From NCBI GenBank assembly GCA_018222765.1, contig JAAEZT010000012.1, forward strand, positions 1-64,000: a stretch of 64,000 nucleotides of DNA, written 5' to 3'. Below the pieces are notes generated by a model. It ran no database searches, was not told where the DNA came from, and worked only from the letters and a program-made list of their open reading frames with translations. Of the stretch, positions 35,990 through 44,399 are shown piece by piece. The translations under genes were made by a program, and so were the position numbers. This DNA comes from a bacterium. GTDB taxonomy: Bacteria > Verrucomicrobiota > Verrucomicrobiia > Verrucomicrobiales > Akkermansiaceae. Numbering within the stretch: position 1 is the first letter of the stretch; every line of letters starts with the position of its first letter.

Positions 35990-36077
35990 TTGATTGGAGT
36001 AGGAAAACGTAAAATAGAGACAAAGACAATTCACTTTGGAGTTTCCGCATTCTGTGCTTTCAGCCAGACTGCTGGGG

Positions 36078-38825
36078 ATGCGACCGACTTGTGACTATCT
36101 GGGCTCCGATTCTCTGTTTGGCCCTGCGGTGGTTGATTGGCTTTGGGCGGGGAAGGATGCTCTGCCGGGGATGTTGGTGGTGGTGCCAACTTCGCAGAGT
36201 GGTCGGCTTTTGAGGGAGGGGCTCGCTGAAAAGGGCGGGGCCTTGGCTCCACGGGTGGTGACATCAGGATATTTCCTGCATACGGGGGAGGGTGCTCCGG
36301 AAGCGGTTGAGGTGTTGGCTTGGGTGGAGGTTCTGGAGGGGATTGAGGACTGGACCCGTTATGAGGCGGCGTTTCCACAGCAGCCAGGCGTTGGAGAAGA
36401 GGCTTCGTGGTCCCTGCCCTTGGCGAAGTCTTTGTTTGGAGTGCGTGCAGGATTGGTTGAAGGAGGGATGATGATTGCCGGGGCTGCGGAGCGGATGAGG
36501 GAATCGATTGAGGCCGATCGTTGGCAGGTTTTGGCTGATTTGGAGAGAAAGGTGGAAAGCTTACTAGAAAGCTGGGGCTTTGAGAGTCGGAGTGCCTTGG
36601 TCTCGCAAAATAAGATCGATTGGCCGTCGGGAATAACCGAGGTCGTTTTGGCTGGAATGGTGGATGTGTCACCGGCAGTAGTGAGGGTGTTGAAATCGAG
36701 CCCGGTTCCAGTGAGAGTGCTTGTTGGAAGTGACGAAGGTTTGGATGACTGGGGACGGCCTGATCAGGAGCATTGGAGGGACCGTGACATTTCGTGGCCG
36801 AAGAGTGGTTCGGTGACTCTCTCGGGTGATCCCATTCAACAGGCCGAGTGCGCCTTAGAGAAAGTGGCGAGAGGTGGACGGGCATCGGATCAGGTGACTT
36901 TGGGGTCGGTGGATGAGGAAGTGGCGGCCGAGTTGGTTCGGACTTTTGGTCGGGCGGGGTGGACGATTCATAATCCTGGTGAGACTGCGAACCATTCCCT
37001 CGTGGCCTGGTTGAGTGCTTGGCGGGCCTACTTGCGTCGGCCGGAAGCGGCTGAAGTGATGGATTTGCTTTCGTTTAAAGAAACCGGCGTGCTGGTGAAG
37101 CATCGTCGTGTGGCTCGGTCCCGGGCTTTGTCCTCGCTGCGGAATGATTATCTGGTGCGACGGTCTGACGATGTGACTCGGGTGGTTGAATTACTGGAGC
37201 GTGAGGTCAAAGCGGCTGATGGAGAGGGTCGGGCGAAATATCTCAAAGGCTCGCTGGAGGACGCGGAGCTCACGGTGGAGACGTATGCTCACTTGGCGAA
37301 GTCGCGCGATCGTTTTTTGAGTGGAAGTTTCCACGAGGGGATGCGGTCGCTTCTTGCGATTGTTGATCCGGAAAATGAGAGCGGATCGCTGGAGTGGTTG
37401 CATGAGACTGAACCAGTGGCCGGGGAGACGAAACGTCCGGCGAGTTTTTGGTTGGAATTGTTGCAGAGTGGGCTGCAACCAGTAGTGGATTATGCCCCGG
37501 AGGAGCGGGCGCTCGATGTGCAGGGGTGGTTGGAGTTGTCTTTCGAGAAAGGCAATCATCTCGTGATTTGTGGGATGAACGAGGGCTTGGTGCCTGGGCG
37601 TCCGGGCAATGACTCGTGGTTGCCGGAGGGCACGCGAAGAGTGTTGGGTTTATCGAGTTGCGAGTCGCGACGGGCGCGCGATGCCTATTTGTTGGCGGGA
37701 ATGATCGCGAGTCGGGAAGCGAATGGACGGGTGGATCTGTTACTTGGAAAGTCGACCGGCGGTGGTGATGTGCTACAGCCGTCGAGTTTGCTTTTGGCGA
37801 GCAAAGGTGAAGAGTTGGCCGGGAGGGTGAGTGAGCTCTTTAAGGAGGTGCCGCCTCCGGAAGATGGCTTGTCGTGGAGCCCTGAACCGGCCTGGGATTG
37901 GCAGGTAAAGAAATTGCCGCCACCCGAGAAGCTGAGTGTGACCGCGTTCAGCGATTACTTGGCCTGTCCGTTTCGTTTTTATCTCAAGCATGTCGTGAAG
38001 ATAAAGGAATCCGAACCCGAGCGGATCGAGTGGAATGCGCGGGATTTTGGAACCTTAGTGCATGTAGTGTTAGAGGATTTTGGGCGTGATCCAGAAGCGC
38101 GGAACTTGTCCTCGGAAAAAGAAATTACAGATTGGATTCATCAAGACCTGGAGCGGGTTCTGCAGGAACGGACCGGGCGCGAATTACCAGCGGCGATTCG
38201 CATTCAAAAGGAGGTCATGAAGAAACGGCTTTCGTGGTTTGCCGAGTGTCAGGCGGCGCAGTACGCCGAGGGCTGGCGGATCACGGAGGTGGAAAAGAAT
38301 TTCCAGCTGAAGATTGGTGGGATTGAAGTTCGAGGCCAGATTGACCGGATTGAAGAGAACGAGGAGACAGGAGCGAAACGGGTGCTGGATTATAAGACCA
38401 AGAGTAAGGATCACGGAGTGGTCAAAGCTCATGCAGTTCAGATCAAGAGTAATACCAATTGGCCGGAGCACCTGAAGGAGGTGGAGGCTGTGAAAGCGAT
38501 GCTGCCATTGGGGTATCAAGGAAGGGAAGCGGAGGCGCGATGGACGAATTTGCAGGTTCCTCTCTATGCGCTTGCGATGGGTGAGCTCGATTCAGTGGGC
38601 TATTTTGGTTTGGGAGCCACGCGCTCAAACGCGGGTGTTTATCTGTGGCCGGATTTTGGTTCGGCTGATGTGGAAGCGGCTCGGGAATGCGCTGAATGGA
38701 TTGTTGGGCAGGTGGAAGCCGGAGTGTTTTGGCCGCCTGCAGAGAAAGTGAAGTATGACGATTACGAGAAGTTACGTTTCGGAAAGTCACTCGAGAATGT
38801 CATCAAACCCACATTTACAGTATGA
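36078..38825 (+). CDS. AddB-like PD-(D/E)XK nuclease
   Basis: A 915-residue protein. The N-terminus (MLVVVPTSQSGRLLREGL) recalls the degenerate helicase lobe of AddB, without Walker motifs. Middle parts contain AddB-like FEKGNHLVICGMNEGLVPG. The C-terminal nuclease has VTAFSDYLACPFRFYLKHV and the catalytic RVLDYKTKS (Asp771, Lys773), with IDRIEENEE upstream. The trio of cysteines that closes the AddB iron-sulfur staple is not visible after the nuclease. It partners with the next gene in double-strand-break resection. The start is uncertain (ATG at 36078; TTG at 36036 possible). The 4-base overlap with the AddA-like gene supports a two-subunit enzyme. Confidence 0.82.
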   Translation: MRPTCDYLGSDSLFGPAVVDWLWAGKDALPGMLVVVPTSQSGRLLREGLAEKGGALAPRVVTSGYFLHTGEGAPEAVEVLAWVEVLEGIEDWTRYEAAFPQQPGVGEEASWSLPLAKSLFGVRAGLVEGGMMIAGAAERMRESIEADRWQVLADLERKVESLLESWGFESRSALVSQNKIDWPSGITEVVLAGMVDVSPAVVRVLKSSPVPVRVLVGSDEGLDDWGRPDQEHWRDRDISWPKSGSVTLSGDPIQQAECALEKVARGGRASDQVTLGSVDEEVAAELVRTFGRAGWTIHNPGETANHSLVAWLSAWRAYLRRPEAAEVMDLLSFKETGVLVKHRRVARSRALSSLRNDYLVRRSDDVTRVVELLEREVKAADGEGRAKYLKGSLEDAELTVETYAHLAKSRDRFLSGSFHEGMRSLLAIVDPENESGSLEWLHETEPVAGETKRPASFWLELLQSGLQPVVDYAPEERALDVQGWLELSFEKGNHLVICGMNEGLVPGRPGNDSWLPEGTRRVLGLSSCESRRARDAYLLAGMIASREANGRVDLLLGKSTGGGDVLQPSSLLLASKGEELAGRVSELFKEVPPPEDGLSWSPEPAWDWQVKKLPPPEKLSVTAFSDYLACPFRFYLKHVVKIKESEPERIEWNARDFGTLVHVVLEDFGRDPEARNLSSEKEITDWIHQDLERVLQERTGRELPAAIRIQKEVMKKRLSWFAECQAAQYAEGWRITEVEKNFQLKIGGIEVRGQIDRIEENEETGAKRVLDYKTKSKDHGVVKAHAVQIKSNTNWPEHLKEVEAVKAMLPLGYQGREAEARWTNLQVPLYALAMGELDSVGYFGLGATRSNAGVYLWPDFGSADVEAARECAEWIVGQVEAGVFWPPAEKVKYDDYEKLRFGKSLENVIKPTFTV

Positions 38826-41821
38826 AGTTAAGCGAGCATCTTCTGGACAAGAATCTCATGATTCTCGCTTCGGCGGGATCGGGGAAGACCTATCAGTTGG
38901 GGAACCGGATCATTGGGATGATCGGGGCGAAGGAGGTCGATCCCGAGCGCATGGTGGCCTTGACTTTTACTCGCAAGGCGGCGGGTGAGTTTGCGGATTC
39001 AGTGCTGACAAAGTTGGCGGCGGGGACGTTAGATGAAGACGAAGCTCGCGAGATTCAAGAAGCGGTGGATGGCGAGTTTGATGTTGTCGAAGTTCTCGAA
39101 AGTGTCGTGCGGGTTTTACCAAGGTTTCAGCTGGGAACGATTGATTCTTTCTTTTCGCAAATCGTGAGAGGGTTTCAGTATGAACTGGGTCTGAGCGGGG
39201 GGACCTTTGAATTGATCGAAGGTCGAAAGCAGGATCTCGTGATGGGTGAGCTGATTCACGGGGTGCTGAGCGAAGTGCTGGAGACGGAGGAGGGCGATGA
39301 ATTTGTGCAGGCTTTTCGTCGGGCCACGATGGGTAAAGAGGAGCTGCGGGTCATCAAGGATCTCGAGCAGTTTTTGAAATCCTGGCATGGGCTTTGGAAG
39401 GTGGGATTGAGCATCGAACATTTTCGCGGAAATGGTCGTTTTGATCATTTGCCTGAGGTTGAGGAGTGGGAAAAGCAGAAGTTGGGACTGGTGCAGGAGT
39501 TGAGTGACGAGTTTGAGGGGTTTGATGGCTGGACACATGGCAGCCAAGAGAAAGGGATGATTAAGTTGATCGAGGATTTCAAGAGTCATACGACAGGAAG
39601 CGGAGTCCTTACGGCGGCAGGAAAATTGTTTGAAACCTTGATCGAAGCGGTAGCGGCAGGTGATGTTCATGAAATTGAATATTACCGAAAACCACTCAAG
39701 TTTTCTGAAAATCAATCCAAGTTGTTGAAGCAGCTTGTTCTGCTGGCGGCTTCTTGTGAGTTAGTCTCGGCGATTGAGCGGAGTGAAGGCGTGGGGTTTT
39801 TGGTGAAACGAATCGATGAGGAATGTGAGCGTCAAATGCGGAGCCGTGGGATGCTTGGTTTTGATGATGTGAAGAATCTTCTCGGGCGATGGAAGAACAA
39901 TGAGGAATCGCGACTTCAGCGGGAGCAAATTGATTTTCGTCTGGATGGGTGCTATGACCATTGGTTCCTCGATGAATTTCAGGACACCAGTCCGACCGAG
40001 TGGGATGGTCTTGAGCCTCTGATTACCGAGGCGGCCAGTGATGGTGAAGGGAGTCTCTTTGTTGTGGGGGACAAGAAGCAGGCGATTTATGGATGGCGTG
40101 GAGGCGACGTGCGTCTCTTTGATCAAGTGAAGGATCATTTTAGCAGTGGGATGACGGCAGTACCCATGGATAAGTCGTATCGCTCCTCGCCGGAGGTGTT
40201 GGCTTTGGTTAATGAAGTTTGTGGGAATCTTGATCTGATCGGGAGGCTCTTTGGGGAGAAGGTGGCGGCGCGTTGGGATTGGCATGATCACGAAGCGGCG
40301 AGGACTTCGATGCCCGGTGAAGCTCGAGTGGAAACGGTGGACAAAGAGGAAATGATGGAGCGCCTTGTGGAGACTTTGAAAGAGATCGGAGTAGGGAAGA
40401 AGAAGCTGGCTTGTGGGATTCTCGTGAGGACGGGAAAGCAGGTGACGGATATCTCCGATCATTTGAGGAAAGAAGGATTTGATGTCATCGAGGAGGGTCG
40501 TCGGAAGCCGATGGAGGATTGTGCGGTAGGAGCGGCAGTAATGATGTTGGCGGAGTGGTTGGCTGATCCAGTGAATCCGTTTGCGAGAGAAGCCTTAACG
40601 ATGTCACCGATCAACGCCGTGATTCAACATCGCTTTAAGGATGTTGAACGATCTCCTTGGGAGGACTTGCTGGATGAAGCTCGCGAAGAAGGCTTTGCGA
40701 TGATGGTCGAGCGACTGGTTGAGCCCCTTAGGGAAAGCTTGTCCGGATTTGGGCGTCGACGTCTGGGTGATATCTTGCGGTCGATAGAGGAGTTTGATCA
40801 CTCGGGGAATGGCACTCCGCGCGCGCTGCGCGATTGGTTGGCGGGATTGGAAATCAGTCAGGCTCCCGGTGATGCTGCGGTGCAGGTGATGACGATTCAT
40901 AAATCAAAAGGGCTTGGTTTTGATGTGGTGGTTTTACCGAATCTCAATGACGAGCAGGTTCCCGATCGAGCCAAATACGAGGTGGCAAGGTCGCCGGGCG
41001 AATGGGTCTTGCAGCCACCGGCGTCCTGGGTGCGATCGCTTTTCCCTCCTTTGGTGGCCGCTGAGGAGTGTTGGGAAGAAGAGCAGCGTTATGAGGCACT
41101 CTGTTTGCTGTATGTTGCCCTCACACGGGCCAAGCAGGGCTTGTATGTCTTCTTACCGAGGGAGAGCAAGAGTCGTGGTAAGGCGGCTGCTGATTGGTCC
41201 TCGATGGCCAATGTCGTTCGGCAGAGCGTGGGAGATTATCAAAGCGCACCCGGTAAATGGCCGAAGTGTGTTGAGCCGCGTGAAGCCAAGGAGTCTCCCG
41301 ATTTGCCGGCTTTGGGGGATGCGGTGCCCTTGCGGGAGCGGACAACGCCATCAAAGTTGAAGTCATCCGGCGCAGGCTTTCGCGGGGGAGCAGGCGCTGC
41401 GGTCGGTCTTGAAGTTCATCAGTTGTTTGAATCGATCGCGTGGTTGGGGGAGGGCGAGAAGCCCGAGACTCCGCAAAATCTCGTGGGCATGATTGTGGAT
41501 CAAGCGTTGGCGGTCCCGGAGATTCGGGCCATTTTTTCAGAGCAAGATCAGGTGACTCTCTATCGAGAACAGGCTTTTGAAGTGATGGTGTCGGGCAAAT
41601 GGATGTCGGGCGTGATTGACCGGATGCACGTCGGCCCGGAAGGCGTGTGTATCTATGACTACAAGACCGATATGGCGGAGGATGCGGATTCACTTCTAAC
41701 AAAATACGCAGGTCAGATGGCGGCCTACCGTGAAGCGATGGGTTTGGTGATGAAGGTGCCCGCGGAGTCAGTGAGAGTCTATCTCGTGTCGACTCATCTC
41801 AAAACTTTGATCGAGGCATGA
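38822..41821 (+). CDS. AddA-like UvrD-family helicase-nuclease
   Basis: A 999-residue helicase. Walker A ILASAGSGKTYQ (near residues 15-25), LTFTRKAAGEF, DEFQDTSPTEWDGL, GDKKQAIYGWRGG, MTIHKSKGLGFDVV and ALTRAKQGL are the SF1A motifs. A PD-(D/E)XK nuclease follows at the C-terminus, with IYDYKTDMAED (Asp946). This helicase-plus-nuclease order is the AddA architecture. With the upstream AddB-like protein it should unwind and degrade broken DNA ends to start recombination. The start overlaps the preceding stop (ATGA), and its own stop overlaps the serine hydrolase gene. Confidence 0.9.
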   Translation: MKLSEHLLDKNLMILASAGSGKTYQLGNRIIGMIGAKEVDPERMVALTFTRKAAGEFADSVLTKLAAGTLDEDEAREIQEAVDGEFDVVEVLESVVRVLPRFQLGTIDSFFSQIVRGFQYELGLSGGTFELIEGRKQDLVMGELIHGVLSEVLETEEGDEFVQAFRRATMGKEELRVIKDLEQFLKSWHGLWKVGLSIEHFRGNGRFDHLPEVEEWEKQKLGLVQELSDEFEGFDGWTHGSQEKGMIKLIEDFKSHTTGSGVLTAAGKLFETLIEAVAAGDVHEIEYYRKPLKFSENQSKLLKQLVLLAASCELVSAIERSEGVGFLVKRIDEECERQMRSRGMLGFDDVKNLLGRWKNNEESRLQREQIDFRLDGCYDHWFLDEFQDTSPTEWDGLEPLITEAASDGEGSLFVVGDKKQAIYGWRGGDVRLFDQVKDHFSSGMTAVPMDKSYRSSPEVLALVNEVCGNLDLIGRLFGEKVAARWDWHDHEAARTSMPGEARVETVDKEEMMERLVETLKEIGVGKKKLACGILVRTGKQVTDISDHLRKEGFDVIEEGRRKPMEDCAVGAAVMMLAEWLADPVNPFAREALTMSPINAVIQHRFKDVERSPWEDLLDEAREEGFAMMVERLVEPLRESLSGFGRRRLGDILRSIEEFDHSGNGTPRALRDWLAGLEISQAPGDAAVQVMTIHKSKGLGFDVVVLPNLNDEQVPDRAKYEVARSPGEWVLQPPASWVRSLFPPLVAAEECWEEEQRYEALCLLYVALTRAKQGLYVFLPRESKSRGKAAADWSSMANVVRQSVGDYQSAPGKWPKCVEPREAKESPDLPALGDAVPLRERTTPSKLKSSGAGFRGGAGAAVGLEVHQLFESIAWLGEGEKPETPQNLVGMIVDQALAVPEIRAIFSEQDQVTLYREQAFEVMVSGKWMSGVIDRMHVGPEGVCIYDYKTDMAEDADSLLTKYAGQMAAYREAMGLVMKVPAESVRVYLVSTHLKTLIEA

Positions 41822-42858
41822 TCGAAGATTGCTTTCAACAAATGCTCGAGAGCGGGGAGTTGGGGATGTCCTTCGTGGCTTGGAAGGATGGGAAGGAGTT
41901 TGTTTCATTGCATGGTGGCTGGAAGGATCGGCGTCATGAGGAAGCGTGGACGGAAGAGACGATTGCGCCTGTGTGGTCGGCAACGAAGGGGCCGATGGCA
42001 GTAAGCTTGCTGATGGCCTTGCGTCGGGTTGGGATGGATGGTGATTCTCTGGTGGAGCGCATTTGGCCAGAGTTGGCGGCGCCGAATGTTACGATCGGCG
42101 AGTTGATGTCGCATCAGGGAGGCTTGGCCGCGCTTGATGAGCAGGTTTCGATTTGGGATCGTGAAGCAGTGGTGGCGGCTCTGGAAAAACAGGAGCCAAA
42201 ATGGCCGGTTGGCGAGCACGGTTATCATCCACGGACGATTGGTTTTTTGGCCGATGAATTGGTTCGTCGGGTGGATGGGAGATCGTTGGGAGCGTTTTGG
42301 TTCGAGGAAATCGCGGAGCCTAATGGGATTGAATTTTGGATCGGCCTGCCGGAGAGAGAGCATGGCCGGGTTGCGGAGCTTGTTCCTGCTAGAGTGGCCA
42401 AGGGAGGGAAGCCGGAAGCCTTCTATGAGGCCTTGCTAACGAAGGGGTCAGTGACGCGACTGGCCTTTGCTTCTCCATCGGGTTTGGCTGGCGTAGCGGA
42501 GATGAAAGAACCGAAATCGTGGCGGGCGGGATTTCCGGCGATGGGTGGGGTAGGTTCGGCAAGAGGTTTGGCAAAGTTTTACGATTGGGTGTTGAGGCAG
42601 GACATTCTCGAAGAATTGATTCGCCCGAGGATCTCCGGACTCGATCACATTCAACGGATCGAAAATGCCTTCGGCTTCGGAATGATGCTGGGCTTGGGGC
42701 CAAATATGGACTGCTTTGGCCACCCCGGAGCGGGCGGGAGCTATGGCTTTGCGAATGCCAAGACAGGTGAATCCTTTGCCTTCGTGATGAATCGGTTTGA
42801 GGCGAACCTCTATCCAAGTGAGGCGAGGTTGGCCTTGTGTAAGGAGCGAGTTAGCTAG
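41818..42858 (+). CDS. Serine hydrolase, class C beta-lactamase family
   Basis: A 346-residue protein of the beta-lactamase/EstB-type fold. The SxxK motif is SATK (Ser54, Lys57). The Tyr motif is probably GYHPRT (YxN is not conserved) and the third box is HPGAGGSYG. No signal peptide, so it is probably a cytoplasmic esterase and not a resistance enzyme. Overlap (ATGA) with the AddA-like gene suggests cotranscription, though a joint role is not evident. Followed by a convergent gene after 110 bases. Confidence 0.85.
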   Translation: MIEDCFQQMLESGELGMSFVAWKDGKEFVSLHGGWKDRRHEEAWTEETIAPVWSATKGPMAVSLLMALRRVGMDGDSLVERIWPELAAPNVTIGELMSHQGGLAALDEQVSIWDREAVVAALEKQEPKWPVGEHGYHPRTIGFLADELVRRVDGRSLGAFWFEEIAEPNGIEFWIGLPEREHGRVAELVPARVAKGGKPEAFYEALLTKGSVTRLAFASPSGLAGVAEMKEPKSWRAGFPAMGGVGSARGLAKFYDWVLRQDILEELIRPRISGLDHIQRIENAFGFGMMLGLGPNMDCFGHPGAGGSYGFANAKTGESFAFVMNRFEANLYPSEARLALCKERVS

Positions 42859-42946
42859 TTGCCTGCTTTTTTCAAAAGCTCCACATACGACCTGGCTCAG
42901 TCCCGCTTTGTTCCCAGTCGGATTGCCTTACAGGAAAAAGAGGAGG

Positions 42947-42972
42947 ATGATTTTCAAGGATCAAAAAATCAT
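42947..42972. terminator. Candidate hairpin between convergent genes
   Basis: ATGATTTT (42947-42954) and AAAATCAT (42965-42972) form a perfect 8-base stem with a 10-base loop, in the gap between the serine hydrolase and the convergent metallopeptidase stop. The stem is AT-rich and there is no clear T-run, so termination is only suspected. Confidence 0.3.
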
Positions 42973-43904
42973 TTCTTAAAATGTAATCTCAAGCCTCTGG
43001 TAGACCAGAAGCGAGTGAGTTTCTCCCTTAGGTCTTTTGCTTGGGAGGGAGTGAAGAGGGCTGGCTGGGGGGAGCGTCGGGTGATCACCTGGTCGAGGGA
43101 TTCGAGGTAGGTTTTCACTTCGGCACGTCGCTCCGCTCCGCCGTGAAAGGCGTAATGAATGAGGAGGAGTGAGCTTGTGTAGGGTTCGAAGGGTTCCCAA
43201 TCAAGGGCCTCCTTGGTCCGGGTGTGCCAGGCTCGCTCGGTGAGAGTGAAGAGAACCGCGGGGTCGAGGGCGTTGGCGATTTTTGATTCCGGGGGGTGGT
43301 GTTTTTCGACGTGGTTTTCGATGTCGTTTTCGATTTCGGTGAAACGGAACCGCCCGGCACCGAGATGAGCTGCGGCGAGGTATTCGGCCACTCCTTCATG
43401 AAACCATGGTGGGCATCTCCACAGGATGTTGGTCATGCAGAGGTGGGCCAATTCGTGAACGAGGAGGTCGTCCATGGGGCGGGCAATGCCATTGGCTGGA
43501 TAGAGTTGGTCCCAGCGGATGAGAACGCGGGCATCGCGACCGCTGTAGTATCCGGCGAATCCTTTCGGTCCTCCGGCGCGCACGAAGCTCGTTTCATCCG
43601 GGCATATGAGAATGCGCGGACGGTTGTGGACGGGGGGCGAGTAGAGGGGGAGGGGGATGGACTTAATGACTACGGCGACCGACTCGATGGTTTTGGCGAA
43701 GTCGGTGAGTTTGGTTCGATCAAGAGGAGCGGAGCTCTCGATGAGGTAATTCTTCGTGGTGTAACGATGAAGCTCGCCTTCAGGATCGAGCGTTTGGTGC
43801 TTCCCGAGAGCGGCGGAAGGAGAGAATTTTGTTGGCCATTCCTTGGCGGTAAGGCTGGCAAGGAGTGCAAAGAAAAGAATCGAGCTATGAATCGTCCGAA
43901 TCAT
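42969..43904 (-). CDS. Exported gluzincin-type metallopeptidase
   Basis: A 311-residue protein starting MIRTIHSSILFFALLASLTA (signal peptide). The zinc motif HELAH holds His150, Glu151 and His154, followed by WFHEGVAEYL with Glu170 as the likely third ligand, the pattern of peptidase-MA-like families. Upstream PRILICPDETSFV matches the same family. A longer frame to 44024 lacks support. The start overlaps the 3' end of the IscU-like gene by 20 bases. The substrate is unknown. Confidence 0.83.
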   Translation of the reverse strand: MIRTIHSSILFFALLASLTAKEWPTKFSPSAALGKHQTLDPEGELHRYTTKNYLIESSAPLDRTKLTDFAKTIESVAVVIKSIPLPLYSPPVHNRPRILICPDETSFVRAGGPKGFAGYYSGRDARVLIRWDQLYPANGIARPMDDLLVHELAHLCMTNILWRCPPWFHEGVAEYLAAAHLGAGRFRFTEIENDIENHVEKHHPPESKIANALDPAVLFTLTERAWHTRTKEALDWEPFEPYTSSLLLIHYAFHGGAERRAEVKTYLESLDQVITRRSPQPALFTPSQAKDLREKLTRFWSTRGLRLHFKK

Positions 43905-44358
43905 TGAGCGGGACGATCTTGATTTTTCCGCCCTGAGGTTGGAGGCCGCTGGCGAGAGTCTCGGTGGGCTTTTCGGCTGGAGCGTCTTTGCCGTCGAGGG
44001 CACTTTGGAGAGCTTGTTCGACAAGTTGGCCGCAATGAATTTTCATTGGGGGAAGCGGACCGAGATCCCCGGATAGGTCGTTGGGTTTCAGGTTGCGGGC
44101 CTCCTCGGGGGTTTTGCCTTTGAGGAGTTCGGTGGCCATGGAGGCCACGGCGATGGCGGTTTGACATCCAAACGCCTGGAAGGAGGCGCGGTCGATGATT
44201 TTCTTGCCATCCTTTTCTGTGAATTTGAGCCACATACGGAGCATGTCGCCGCAATCCGGAGAGCCGACGGTGCCGACGCTATCGGCGTCCTGCATTTCGC
44301 CCACATTTTGAGGGGCGGCCATGGCGTCACGGGCTTTGTCTTCGAAGTTGTCGCTCAC
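43885..44358 (-). CDS. IscU/NifU-like iron-sulfur scaffold protein
   Basis: A 157-residue protein from the chosen GTG start (VSDNFEDKARDAM). Three cluster-ligating cysteines are in place: SPDCGDMLRMWL (with the regulatory Asp two residues later), AFGCQTAIAVASM and KIHCGQLVEQAL. This is the U-type scaffold fold that assembles 2Fe-2S/4Fe-4S clusters. A C-terminal extension of about 45 residues follows, without recognisable motif. No cysteine desulfurase or chaperone gene is adjacent, so it stands alone here. A frame to 44463 is possible but starts with low-complexity Arg/Gln sequence. Confidence 0.82.
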   Translation of the reverse strand: MSDNFEDKARDAMAAPQNVGEMQDADSVGTVGSPDCGDMLRMWLKFTEKDGKKIIDRASFQAFGCQTAIAVASMATELLKGKTPEEARNLKPNDLSGDLGPLPPMKIHCGQLVEQALQSALDGKDAPAEKPTETLASGLQPQGGKIKIVPLNDSDDS

Positions 44359-44399
44359 GTTGGGAAAGTTAGGGCATCTTTGCAAGATGTCGAGCGGGG

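Noticed and set aside
36031-36885. 284-codon minus-strand frame under the AddB-like gene
   Set aside because: Pro/Ser-rich antisense shadow of a coding region.
42865-42879. GCTTTT/AAAAGC hairpin after the serine hydrolase gene
   Set aside because: A three-base loop and no following T-run; too weak to call as a terminator.
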